The notes below the pieces were generated by a model, which saw only the letters and a list, made by a program, of their open reading frames with translations, was not told the origin of the DNA and did no database searches. Shown one piece after another: positions 26,435-33,576 of a stretch of 64,000 nucleotides of DNA. The first letter of the stretch is position 1. Each line of letters opens with the position of its first letter. The translations under genes and the position numbers were made by a program. The stretch is from Lysobacter changpingensis (GTDB lineage Bacteria > Pseudomonadota > Gammaproteobacteria > Xanthomonadales > Xanthomonadaceae): the NCBI RefSeq assembly GCF_017308985.1, contig NZ_JADWPE010000003.1, positions 1,240,001 to 1,304,000 on the forward strand, written 5' to 3'.

Positions 26435-27352
26435 ATGACGCGCGCGCGCCGCCATGCGGTCTGGTTCCTCGGTGCCGTCACGCTGCTGACGGCGTTCGGC
26501 GCGGGCGCGGCGAAGATCTACCGCTGGACCGACCGCAACGGCATCACGCATTACGGCGACCACGTGCCGGACGCGCCGCCTTCGCAGGTGAAGACCATCC
26601 CGGTGGAAGGCGAACCGGGCGCGATCGCGCGGCTGCGCATCGAGAACGACGGCGACCGTTTCCTCGCCTTCGCCGACAACCGCCTCTCCGGCCCGGTGGA
26701 GGTGCAGCTGGATTTCAGCCGCAGCGACAACGTGATCGGCAATCCGGTGCTGCCGGCGCGCGCCACCGTCGCGGCGCGCAGCAGCGCGCTTGTCGCCGTG
26801 CTGAGTTCCGCCGATCCCGACCGCGGCTTCGATTTCGAGTTGCAGATGGACAGCCTGCCGGGTGATCCCTCGGCGCGTCCGCGCGACGTCGAATACCTGT
26901 TGCCGTTGCAGCAGGCACAGTTCCGCATCGACCAGGGCTATGGCGGGCATTTCAGCCATCGCGACGAACAGAACCGCTACGCGGTCGACTTCGCCGCCGA
27001 TATCGGCACGCCGGTACTCGCCGCGCGCGATGGCGTGGTGATGCAGGTGGAATCCGACTTCGACAAGGCCGGGCTCAATCTGGAGCGTTACGGCGGTCGC
27101 GCGAATTTCGTGCGCATCCTGCACGAGGACGGGGCGATGTCGCTGTACGCGCACCTGAAATCCGAAGGCGCGCTGGTGCGCGTGGGTCAGCGCGTGCGGG
27201 CGGGGCAGCAGATCGGGCTGTCGGGCAACACCGGCTTCACCACCGGCCCGCACCTGCATTTCGCGGTGCAGGTCAATCGCGGGATGAAGCTGGAGTCGAT
27301 CCCGTTCCGCATGACGGGGCCGCAGGGGCCTTTGCGGATCGCGGGGAATTAG
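26435..27352 (+). CDS. M23-family peptidase with N-terminal DUF4124
   Basis: A 305-residue exported protein. A signal peptide is followed by a DUF4124 domain (KIYRWTDRNGITHYGDH), a beta-rich middle, and a LytM/M23 zinc peptidase domain from about residue 170: NRYAVDFAADIGTPVLAARDGVV supplies the Asp ligand and HLHFAV the catalytic/zinc histidines, with SLYAHL in between. The first zinc histidine is expected near GHFSHRDEQNRYAVD. M23 enzymes cleave peptidoglycan cross-links or small secreted peptides. It is probably co-transcribed with the phytase-like gene (4-base gap). Confidence 0.88.
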   Translation: MTRARRHAVWFLGAVTLLTAFGAGAAKIYRWTDRNGITHYGDHVPDAPPSQVKTIPVEGEPGAIARLRIENDGDRFLAFADNRLSGPVEVQLDFSRSDNVIGNPVLPARATVAARSSALVAVLSSADPDRGFDFELQMDSLPGDPSARPRDVEYLLPLQQAQFRIDQGYGGHFSHRDEQNRYAVDFAADIGTPVLAARDGVVMQVESDFDKAGLNLERYGGRANFVRILHEDGAMSLYAHLKSEGALVRVGQRVRAGQQIGLSGNTGFTTGPHLHFAVQVNRGMKLESIPFRMTGPQGPLRIAGN

Positions 27353-27405
27353 CGCGGCTGCCATGCGGCGGCGATAACGAAGCAGGCGACACCCTCACGG
27401 GCGGT

Positions 27406-27480
27406 TGTAGTCCGGGTAAGCGAAGCGCACCCGGGGACCGCGTGACAGCTCCCGGGTGCGCTTCGCTTACCCGGGCTACA
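27406..27480. repeat. REPIN-like palindromic element, copy 5
   Basis: TGTAGTCCGGGTAAGCGAAG...CCCGGGCTACA with a shorter spacer (about 20 bases) than copy 1. It lies between the convergent M23 and HDOD genes, just before the HDOD gene's own terminator. Confidence 0.9.
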
Positions 27481-27515
27481 AAAGCTACAAAAGCGGCGAA
27501 GGCACGGACAACGCA

Positions 27516-27540
27516 AAGGCCGCGTCACCGACGCGGCCTT
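27516..27540 (-). terminator. Intrinsic terminator of the HDOD gene
   Basis: AAGGCCGCGTC-(3 nt)-GACGCGGCCTT is a perfect 11-bp stem. On the minus strand it is followed by TGCGTT after a TTT run overlapping the stem, so the U tract is short. It begins 16 bases beyond the HDOD stop codon. Confidence 0.8.
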
Positions 27541-27556
27541 CCGAACGAACGAGCTC

Positions 27557-28651
27557 CTACGCCGCCTGCGCCGCCGACGGCTCCACCATATCGCGCCATT
27601 GCGGCAGCCGGTCGAGCACGTTGACGCTGCGCAGGTAGCCTTCGTCCAGCGGCGCGCCGGCGACCAGCGATGCAGCGACGTGCACGGCGCCGGCGACCCA
27701 GAACCCGCTCGCCTTCAAGCGTCCGGGGCGGTGCTGGAACGCCACGCCTTCGACGATCGGCATCGGCAGGCCCCACAGGCCCAGCAGGTACGCACCGGCT
27801 TCGGCGTAGTGCGGGCCGGTCGAACCTTCCGAGCCGTCGGACACGCCGGGCAGCAGCTTGCCGACTTCCGCCAGCAGGCCGGCGGTCGCGGCGAGTTCGG
27901 CGCTCGGGCCAGCGAGCAGGCGACGCGCCAGGCGCGACGTGCGCAGCGCGCGGTCCTGGATCGCCTCGCGTTCCTTTCCGGCCAATTGCGTCGGGCCGAA
28001 GGCCTCGCTCGCCAGCACCAGGCGCAGCAGTTGCTGGTGGCCCAGGCGCGTGACCGCGGCGCGGATGTCGGTGATCTCGCGACCTCCGGAGAAGTACGCC
28101 GAATTGCACAGGCGCAGCACCTTGGCGACGATCGCCGGGTCCTGCGAGAGCATCTGCGCGATGGCGGCGTTGCTCGCGTCGGGGTCGCGCAGCAGGCGCG
28201 AGAGTTCCAGGTACAGGCGCGGCGGCGGCGGCAGCGAACCGACGCGGCCCACGGCCTGCTTGAGTTCTTCGCTGCCCAGCACGTTGCGAAGTTCGGCGAC
28301 GCTGTCGACGGCCTCGATCAGCTCGCCCGCGTCGAGCGGTCGCGACAGCAGCCGGTGCGCGCAGTCCAGGCCCTGCAGCATGCTGCTGTCCTCGCCCTGG
28401 TCCAGCAGCAGCACGCGCACCGCCTGCGGGTGCAGGCTGGACATCTGCGACAGCAGCGCCGGGCCCGGCACCGCGCCCACGCGCATCCCGCACAGGACCA
28501 CGTCGACTTCCGTGAGCGACAGCGCCGCGTCGGCCTCGGTGAGCCAGTGCACGTCCCAGCCCAGGTCGAAATAGCCCAGCGACTCTTCGAATTCGCCGGC
28601 GCGGCCGGCGTCCTCACCCACGATCACAATGCGCACTGCAACCCCCGGCAT
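27557..28651 (-). CDS. HDOD-domain protein with degenerate receiver
   Basis: A 364-residue cytoplasmic protein. Residues 1 to about 125 have a receiver-like fold (VRIVIVGEDAG, then VDVVLCGMRVGAVPG, RVLLLDQGED and RLLSRPLDAGEL), but the phosphoacceptor Asp is replaced by Gly in LCGMR. Residues 140-340 form an HDOD domain (LPPPPRLYLELSRLLRDPDAS, QDPAIVAKVLRLCNSAYF, AVTRLGHQQLLRLVLA). HDOD proteins are HD-like but usually lack catalysis and take part in signalling, including c-di-GMP and motility control. It is probably a phosphorylation-independent signalling adaptor. A GTG 15 bases downstream is an alternative start. Confidence 0.87.
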   Translation of the reverse strand: MPGVAVRIVIVGEDAGRAGEFEESLGYFDLGWDVHWLTEADAALSLTEVDVVLCGMRVGAVPGPALLSQMSSLHPQAVRVLLLDQGEDSSMLQGLDCAHRLLSRPLDAGELIEAVDSVAELRNVLGSEELKQAVGRVGSLPPPPRLYLELSRLLRDPDASNAAIAQMLSQDPAIVAKVLRLCNSAYFSGGREITDIRAAVTRLGHQQLLRLVLASEAFGPTQLAGKEREAIQDRALRTSRLARRLLAGPSAELAATAGLLAEVGKLLPGVSDGSEGSTGPHYAEAGAYLLGLWGLPMPIVEGVAFQHRPGRLKASGFWVAGAVHVAASLVAGAPLDEGYLRSVNVLDRLPQWRDMVEPSAAQAA

Positions 28652-28849
28652 ACGGAATACGGATATCCATGACGGGTAGCGGCCCGGAAAGGCCGGGCTT
28701 TAGGAGGTGCTGAACGGGGATGTTCTGAACTGGGAGCACGCGCACACTTTCGGGGTCCGCGGCGAACCGTTTGGCGGTCGCGCAGGGGCGCCTGGGAGGC
28801 GGACGATTCGCGCCGTATGTCTGGCCCGGACCCTGGGAGATCGCGCTGG
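28652..28849. other. Spacer between the HDOD gene and the tandem repeat array
   Basis: No convincing gene. It holds a GGCCCGG-AAA-(G)CCGGGC hairpin with a short T run near 28681-28701 and a TAGGAGGT sequence that leads only into ATGTTCTGA. The open frames that run through here owe their length to the repeat array that follows. The HDOD promoter should lie at the left end. Confidence 0.5.
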
Positions 28850-29185
28850 TTTGCTCCGAACGCCGAGCTCGAAGCTCGGGGCGCCGAGCTGTTTGCTCCG
28901 AACGCCGAGCCCGGAGCTCGGAAGGCCGGCCTATTTGCCCCGTATGCCGAGCTTGAAGCCCGGGGTACCGAGCTGCTCGCTCCGGACGCCGAACCCGGAG
29001 CTCGGATCGCCGGGCCATTTGCCCCGAACGCCGAGCTCGAAGCTCTGGGCGCCGAGCTGTTTGCTCCGAACGCCGGGCCCGGAGCTCGGAAGGCCGGGCT
29101 GTTTGGTCCGAACGCCGAGCTCTGAGGCCGGAACGCCGAGCGATGTGCTCCGGACGCCGGGCCCGGAGCTCGGCCGGATCGCCAG
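28850..29185. repeat. Eight-unit 42-bp tandem repeat array upstream of prfC
   Basis: Eight consecutive 42-base units start at 28850, 28892, 28934, 28976, 29018, 29060, 29102 and 29144. Each opens with a TTTGCTCCGAACGCC-like block. Odd units carry CCGAGCTCGAAGCTCGG and even units CCGRGCCCGGAGCTCGG, so the higher-order period is 84 bases. Every unit contains an inverted repeat, so the array can form a row of hairpins. All frames on both strands stay open because 42 is divisible by three; the 102-residue frame starting at 28817 would encode 14-residue repeats. I see no ribosome site to support translation. It ends 35 bases before the prfC -10 box. Confidence 0.88.
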
Positions 29186-29220
29186 CCCGTCGCCCCCGAC
29201 GGCCGCCAAGGCCAGCCGCG

Positions 29221-29226
29221 TATAAT
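29221..29226 (+). promoter_or_regulatory. Candidate -10 box of prfC
   Basis: TATAAT, a perfect match to the sigma-70 -10 consensus, 62 bases before the prfC ATG. No good -35 box is seen at 17 bases (CGACGG). The repeat array ends just upstream, so a change in its copy number would move sequence relative to this promoter. Confidence 0.65.
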
Positions 29227-29288
29227 TCCCGCCCTTCCCGACTACCGACCCGCGGACCGCCGTTCGGCCCGTCCGCGCCTCCGTTGCC

Positions 29289-30893
29289 ATGTCCGACGTT
29301 TCCCTCGAAGCCGCCCGCCGCCGCACGTTCGCGATCATCTCGCACCCCGACGCCGGCAAGACCACGCTCACCGAAAAGCTGCTGCTGTTCGGCGGTGCGA
29401 TCCAGATGGCCGGCTCGGTCAAGGGCCGCAAGGCCGCGCGCCACGCGACCTCCGACTGGATGGCGCTGGAAAAGGAGCGCGGCATCTCGGTGACCAGCTC
29501 GGTGATGCAGTTCCCCTACGAGGACCGCATCGTCAACCTGCTCGACACCCCGGGCCACGCCGACTTCGGCGAGGACACCTACCGCGTGCTCACCGCGGTG
29601 GACTCGGCGCTGATGGTCATCGACGTCGCCAAGGGCGTCGAGGAGCGCACGATCAAGCTGATGGAGGTGTGCCGCCTGCGCGACACGCCCATCATGACCT
29701 TCATCAACAAGCTCGACCGCGAGGGCAAGAACCCGATCGAGCTGCTGGACGAAGTGGAAAGCGTGCTGAAGATCCAGTGCGCGCCGATCACCTGGCCGAT
29801 CGGCATGGGACAACGCCTGAAGGGCGTGGTGCACCTGGTGACCGGCGAGGTGCACCTGTACGAACAGGGCCGCAACTTCACCCGCCAGGATTCGACGATC
29901 TTCGCGTCGATCGACGATCCCGCTCTGGAAGAACGCATCGGCACGCAGATGCTGCAGGAACTGCGCGACGAGCTGGAACTCGTCGAAGGCGCCTCGCATC
30001 CCTTCGACGTCGCGAAGTACCTCGCCGGCGAACAGACGCCGGTGTTCTTCGGCTCGGCCGTCAACAACTTCGGCGTGCAGCTGCTGCTGGACTTCTTCGT
30101 CGAGCACGCGCCCTCGCCGAAGCCGCGCGCGGCGACCTCGCGCGAAGTCGCCGCGTACGAGCCCAAGCTCAGCGGCTTCGTCTTCAAGATCCAGGCGAAC
30201 ATGGACCCGCAGCATCGCGACCGCGTGGCGTTCATGCGCGTGTGCTCGGGCAAGTTCACCGCCGGCATGAAGGCCTTCCACGTGCGCAGCGGCAAGGAAG
30301 TGAAGCTCGCCAACGCGCTGACCTTCATGGCCAGCGACCGCGAGATCGCCGAAAGCGCGTGGCCGGGCGACGTCATCGGCATCCACAACCACGGCACCAT
30401 TTCCATCGGCGACACGTTCACCGAAGGCGAATCGCTGAGCTTCACCGGCATTCCGAACTTCGCGCCGGAGCTGTTCCGCCGCGCGCGACTGCGCGACCCG
30501 CTCAAGCTCAAGCAACTGCAGAAGGGCCTGGCGCAGTTGTCGGAAGAAGGCGCGACGCAGTTCTTCCGCCCGCTGATGAGCAACGACCTGATCCTCGGCG
30601 CGGTCGGTGTGCTGCAGTTCGACGTCGTCGCGTACCGCCTGAAGGACGAGTACGGCGTGGACGCGAGCTTCGAGCAGGTGAGCGTCGCGACGGCGCGCTG
30701 GATCCGCTGCGACAACGAGAAGAAGCTCGAGGAATTCCGCGACAAGAACGCGATGAACCTCGCGCTCGACGCGGCGGGCCAGCTGGTTTACCTCGCGCCT
30801 ACGCGCGTGAACCTGCAGCTCGCGCAGGAACGTGCGCCGGACGTGACGTTCCTGGCCACGCGCGAACACGCGCACGCCGCGGCGTTCGATTGA
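29289..30893 (+). CDS. prfC: Peptide chain release factor 3
   Basis: A 534-residue GTPase that recycles RF1/RF2 from the ribosome after termination. G1 is SHPDAGKTT, the RF3-typical [26 protein letters not shown] segment covers switch I, G3 is [14 protein letters not shown] and G4 NKLD. Domains II and III follow, with [26 protein letters not shown] and the C-terminal [16 protein letters not shown]. Length matches the family (about 530). A DUF1294 gene lies 27 bases downstream on the same strand. Confidence 0.96.
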   Translation: MSDVSLEAARRRTFAIISHPDAGKTTLTEKLLLFGGAIQMAGSVKGRKAARHATSDWMALEKERGISVTSSVMQFPYEDRIVNLLDTPGHADFGEDTYRVLTAVDSALMVIDVAKGVEERTIKLMEVCRLRDTPIMTFINKLDREGKNPIELLDEVESVLKIQCAPITWPIGMGQRLKGVVHLVTGEVHLYEQGRNFTRQDSTIFASIDDPALEERIGTQMLQELRDELELVEGASHPFDVAKYLAGEQTPVFFGSAVNNFGVQLLLDFFVEHAPSPKPRAATSREVAAYEPKLSGFVFKIQANMDPQHRDRVAFMRVCSGKFTAGMKAFHVRSGKEVKLANALTFMASDREIAESAWPGDVIGIHNHGTISIGDTFTEGESLSFTGIPNFAPELFRRARLRDPLKLKQLQKGLAQLSEEGATQFFRPLMSNDLILGAVGVLQFDVVAYRLKDEYGVDASFEQVSVATARWIRCDNEKKLEEFRDKNAMNLALDAAGQLVYLAPTRVNLQLAQERAPDVTFLATREHAHAAAFD

Positions 30894-30920
30894 CGACGCC
30901 GCGTTGACGAAGGCGCGCTG

Positions 30921-31187
30921 ATGTCGATGTGGCTGACGTGGTGGCTGGCGTTCAACCTCGCCACCGCGCTCGTGTACGGCTACGACAAGGCGATCGCCGG
31001 CGGCCACCGCCGGCGCGTGCCGGAACGCACGCTGCTCGCGCTCGCGCTGCTGGGCGGCTCGCCGGGGGCACTGCTGGCGATGGGGTTGTTCCGGCACAAG
31101 ACGGCGAAGGTGTCGTTCCGGCGGATGATGATCGCGATCGTCTTCGCGCAGATGGTGTTGCTGGGGATCCTGTACTTCCAGCGATAG
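30921..31187 (+). CDS. DUF1294 small membrane protein
   Basis: An 88-residue protein with two or three hydrophobic segments (LTWWLAFNLATALVYGYDKA, LLALALLGGSPGALLAMGLF, MMIAIVFAQMVLLGILYFQ) and the DUF1294 hallmarks YDK, RVPE and FRHKTAK. It is an inner-membrane protein of unknown function. It is probably co-transcribed with prfC. Confidence 0.85.
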   Translation: MSMWLTWWLAFNLATALVYGYDKAIAGGHRRRVPERTLLALALLGGSPGALLAMGLFRHKTAKVSFRRMMIAIVFAQMVLLGILYFQR

Positions 31188-31211
31188 CGGTTCGCCGGGC
31201 AAGCGGGCATT

Positions 31212-31286
31212 TGCAGCCCGGGTAAGCGAAGCGCACCCGGGGGCTGTGACGCCCGACCCGGGTGCGCTTCGCTTACCCGGGCTACA
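31212..31286. repeat. REPIN-like palindromic element, copy 6
   Basis: TGCAGCCCGGGTAAGCGAAG...CCCGGGCTACA; the left head is GCAG. It sits between the convergent DUF1294 and Asp/Asn hydroxylase genes, 14 bases from the stop of the latter. Confidence 0.9.
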
Positions 31287-31300
31287 AGAGCTACAAGCGC

Positions 31301-31930
31301 CTATTTCCGCGCCGGCAACTTCCCCACCCACGGCGGCACCGGCTGGTCCGCGTCGAAATACTCGAAGATCAGGTGGATGCGATCGGTGTCGCCGTTGTTC
31401 TCCACGGCGTGCACGGCCATGTTGCTGACCTCGACCGCTTCGCCTTCGACGAAGTGATACCCGACGCCATCGATGTAGAACACCACGCGGTCGCTGGTCA
31501 GCAACGGCACGTGGATCTTGTGCGGCCACTTCGCCGCCGGGTTTGCATCGCGATGCGGCTTGATCACGCCGCCCGGCGCCATGCGCGCGAGCATCACGCG
31601 CGGGAATTCCCCGTTCGCATAACCGTATGGCGCGACCGCCTGCGTCAGCACCGGCTCGATCAGCGGGCGCCATGACGCCCACAGCGGGCGCTCGTAATGC
31701 TTGCGCCAATCCTGGAAGTCGCTGACGAAGCGGAACACGATGTGGCGCGTCCGATCGAGCGCCTCGAAGCGGTTCGGCTTGTCGGCGTTCTCGGCGTCCC
31801 ACGTCGCTTCGGGAATCGCCAGCACGGCCTCGCGCAGGCGCGCGACGTCGACGTGGCCGAGGCGACGCACCGACGTCGTCTTGCGCGGGTTCGGCTGGAT
31901 GTCGGCGGGCGTGAATACGGACGACGTCAT
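31301..31930 (-). CDS. Aspartyl/asparaginyl beta-hydroxylase-family oxygenase
   Basis: A 209-residue cupin-fold Fe(II)/2-oxoglutarate dioxygenase of the Asp_Arg_Hydrox family. Iron ligands are in KPHRDANP (His, with HRD) and NMAVHAVENNGD (distal His); HKIHVPLLTSDRVVFYIDG and DRIHLIFEYFD are characteristic strands, with the Arg of DRIHLI binding 2-oxoglutarate. Eukaryotic members hydroxylate Asp/Asn in EGF domains; bacterial substrates are largely unknown. It lies 2 bases downstream of a sulfotransferase gene on the same strand, and the two clearly form an operon. Confidence 0.88.
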   Translation of the reverse strand: MTSSVFTPADIQPNPRKTTSVRRLGHVDVARLREAVLAIPEATWDAENADKPNRFEALDRTRHIVFRFVSDFQDWRKHYERPLWASWRPLIEPVLTQAVAPYGYANGEFPRVMLARMAPGGVIKPHRDANPAAKWPHKIHVPLLTSDRVVFYIDGVGYHFVEGEAVEVSNMAVHAVENNGDTDRIHLIFEYFDADQPVPPWVGKLPARK

Positions 31931-31932
31931 GG

Positions 31933-32556
31933 TCAGAACCCGTATCCGAACAGTTCCAGATCGCGACGGTACAGCGCGGCCACGCTGTCGCGCAGTGCGT
32001 CGTCGTAATAGTCGCGATAACTGCCGCGCCGCGAACTGTTGACCTGGCCCAGCGTTGCGGCGGGCAGGTTCAGGCGTTCGCAGATGGCCTCGTACGAACC
32101 CTGCATTTCTTCCACGCGACCGACGTAATCGGCCAGCAGCGTGCCGTCCGCGTCGGTCACGAACGTGTGCTGCGGCTGGAACAGCACGTGCTGCCTCGCG
32201 CGCGCATCGTCGAGGATGTAACGCATCACCTGCCCGGGATTCTTCAGGAACGCGCCGTCCGCGCGCGTCATGAACGCGCAGTACGAGATGAAACGGTCGA
32301 AGGGATTTCGCACGAAGGCGAACTTGAAGTACGTGGCGAAGGCGGCCTCGCCCAGGAACGGTCGGATCTGCTGCAGCGAAATGTGCCCATGCTTGATCGC
32401 GGCGAGTTCCTCGAACGGGAAGCGCTTGTTCACGAACAGGCCGACCTGTTCGAGGTCGTCCTCGCTGAGGTGCTCGCGCAGCGCCTGCCGCACCGAATGC
32501 GTGCCGGTCTTCGGGATGGCGGCGAAAACGAAACGGTGCTGGTGCGAGATGATCAT
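31933..32556 (-). CDS. Sulfotransferase family protein (Sulfotransfer_2 type)
   Basis: A 207-residue PAPS-type sulfotransferase. The 5'-phosphosulfate loop is AAIPKTGTHSVRQAL near the N-terminus, and the 3'-phosphate site is FAFVRNPFDRFISYCAF. The acceptor is unknown; this family includes carbohydrate sulfotransferases. I chose the ATG at 32556, because it gives the family start IISHQHRFVFAAIPKTGT; the frame is open further upstream. Together with the Asp/Asn hydroxylase gene 2 bases downstream it forms a two-gene unit, echoing the oxygenase/sulfotransferase group at 52.8-56.0 kb. Confidence 0.85.
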   Translation of the reverse strand: MIISHQHRFVFAAIPKTGTHSVRQALREHLSEDDLEQVGLFVNKRFPFEELAAIKHGHISLQQIRPFLGEAAFATYFKFAFVRNPFDRFISYCAFMTRADGAFLKNPGQVMRYILDDARARQHVLFQPQHTFVTDADGTLLADYVGRVEEMQGSYEAICERLNLPAATLGQVNSSRRGSYRDYYDDALRDSVAALYRRDLELFGYGF

Positions 32557-32714
32557 GGGACCCCTGGGCTCGGCTCTGGCCGCATCATAGAGGCTGGCGC
32601 GGCGAACGCGCGGGGCGTGCGCGGCGGCGCGTCCTGCGGCCCGCGTCACAGGCTCGCGCTCTGCTTGACCCATGTCAGAGCATTTACTCCAGCCTGCGCT
32701 AGGATGCTCGCATC

Positions 32715-33434
32715 ATGTCCCCCGCCCGATCCGTCCACGACGGCCCCAAGCCCATGGCGCCCGCGCGGCCTTCCGCGACGGGCGAAGTCCATTCGGTCCG
32801 CGAGGAGTTCTTCAACGCGCTGACCCACGGCCTGGGCGCGACCGCCGCGCTCGCTGGCGGCGCCGTGCTGATCACGCTCGCCGCGCTGTTCGGCGATGGC
32901 TGGCAGCTCGCCGGCGCGATCGTGTTCGGCATCTGCCTGCTGCTGCTCTACCTGGCCTCCACGCTGTACCACGCGATCCAGCATCCGGTCGCCAAAGCGC
33001 GGTTGAAGGTGTTCGACCACTGCGCGATCTACCTGCTGATCGCCGGCACCTACACGCCCTTCACGCTGATCGGTCTGCGCGGGCCGTGGGGCTGGGGGCT
33101 GTTCGCCGCGATCTGGACGCTCGCCGTGGCCGGCGTCGTGTTCAAGCTGTTCTTCACGGGGCGCTTCAAGCTGCTGTCCACCGCGATCTACATCGCGATG
33201 GGCTGGCTGGTGATCGTGGCCATCGAGCCGCTGCTGGGCGCGCTGGACGCGTGGACGATCGGCTGGCTGTTCGGCGGCGGCGTGTTCTACACGCTGGGAA
33301 CGGTGTTCTACCACCGGCCCTCGCTGCCCTACTCGCACGCGATCTGGCACCTGTTCGTGGTCGCCGGCAGCGTCTGCCATTACGTCGCCGTGATGGCGCA
33401 GGTGGTCACGCCGGGCAGCCTGCTTCCGACCTGA
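32715..33434 (+). CDS. Hemolysin III / PAQR-family membrane protein
   Basis: A 239-residue integral membrane protein with seven predicted helices. The family's conserved metal-site residues appear in EEFFNALTHGLG (Glu and His), YLASTLYHAIQ, LKVFDHCAIYLLIAGTYTPF (Asp-His) and the C-terminal SHAIWHLFVVAGSVCHY (HxxxH). PAQR-fold proteins include the adiponectin receptors, and bacterial members are poorly characterised despite the hemolysin name. It stands alone between the divergent sulfotransferase gene and asmA. Confidence 0.88.
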   Translation: MSPARSVHDGPKPMAPARPSATGEVHSVREEFFNALTHGLGATAALAGGAVLITLAALFGDGWQLAGAIVFGICLLLLYLASTLYHAIQHPVAKARLKVFDHCAIYLLIAGTYTPFTLIGLRGPWGWGLFAAIWTLAVAGVVFKLFFTGRFKLLSTAIYIAMGWLVIVAIEPLLGALDAWTIGWLFGGGVFYTLGTVFYHRPSLPYSHAIWHLFVVAGSVCHYVAVMAQVVTPGSLLPT

Positions 33435-33576
33435 ACTGCGCACAACGCATTCACTTTCGCTTGACTGCGCGCCCCCGAAGGTGGGTCCGGTCCCTTTCGG
33501 ATCCTCGCGGTGACCGCTTCGCGCTCCAACTTCGCTCCGCTTCTTCGCACGCGCCGCCGCGCGCGCGCATGACGGC

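Noticed and set aside
28817-29125. A 102-residue repetitive protein within the tandem array
   Set aside because: No ribosome site or codon preference supports it, and all frames on both strands are equally open because the repeat length is a multiple of three.
28850-29185. CRISPR array
   Set aside because: The 42-base units abut directly with no unique spacers and no cas genes are present.
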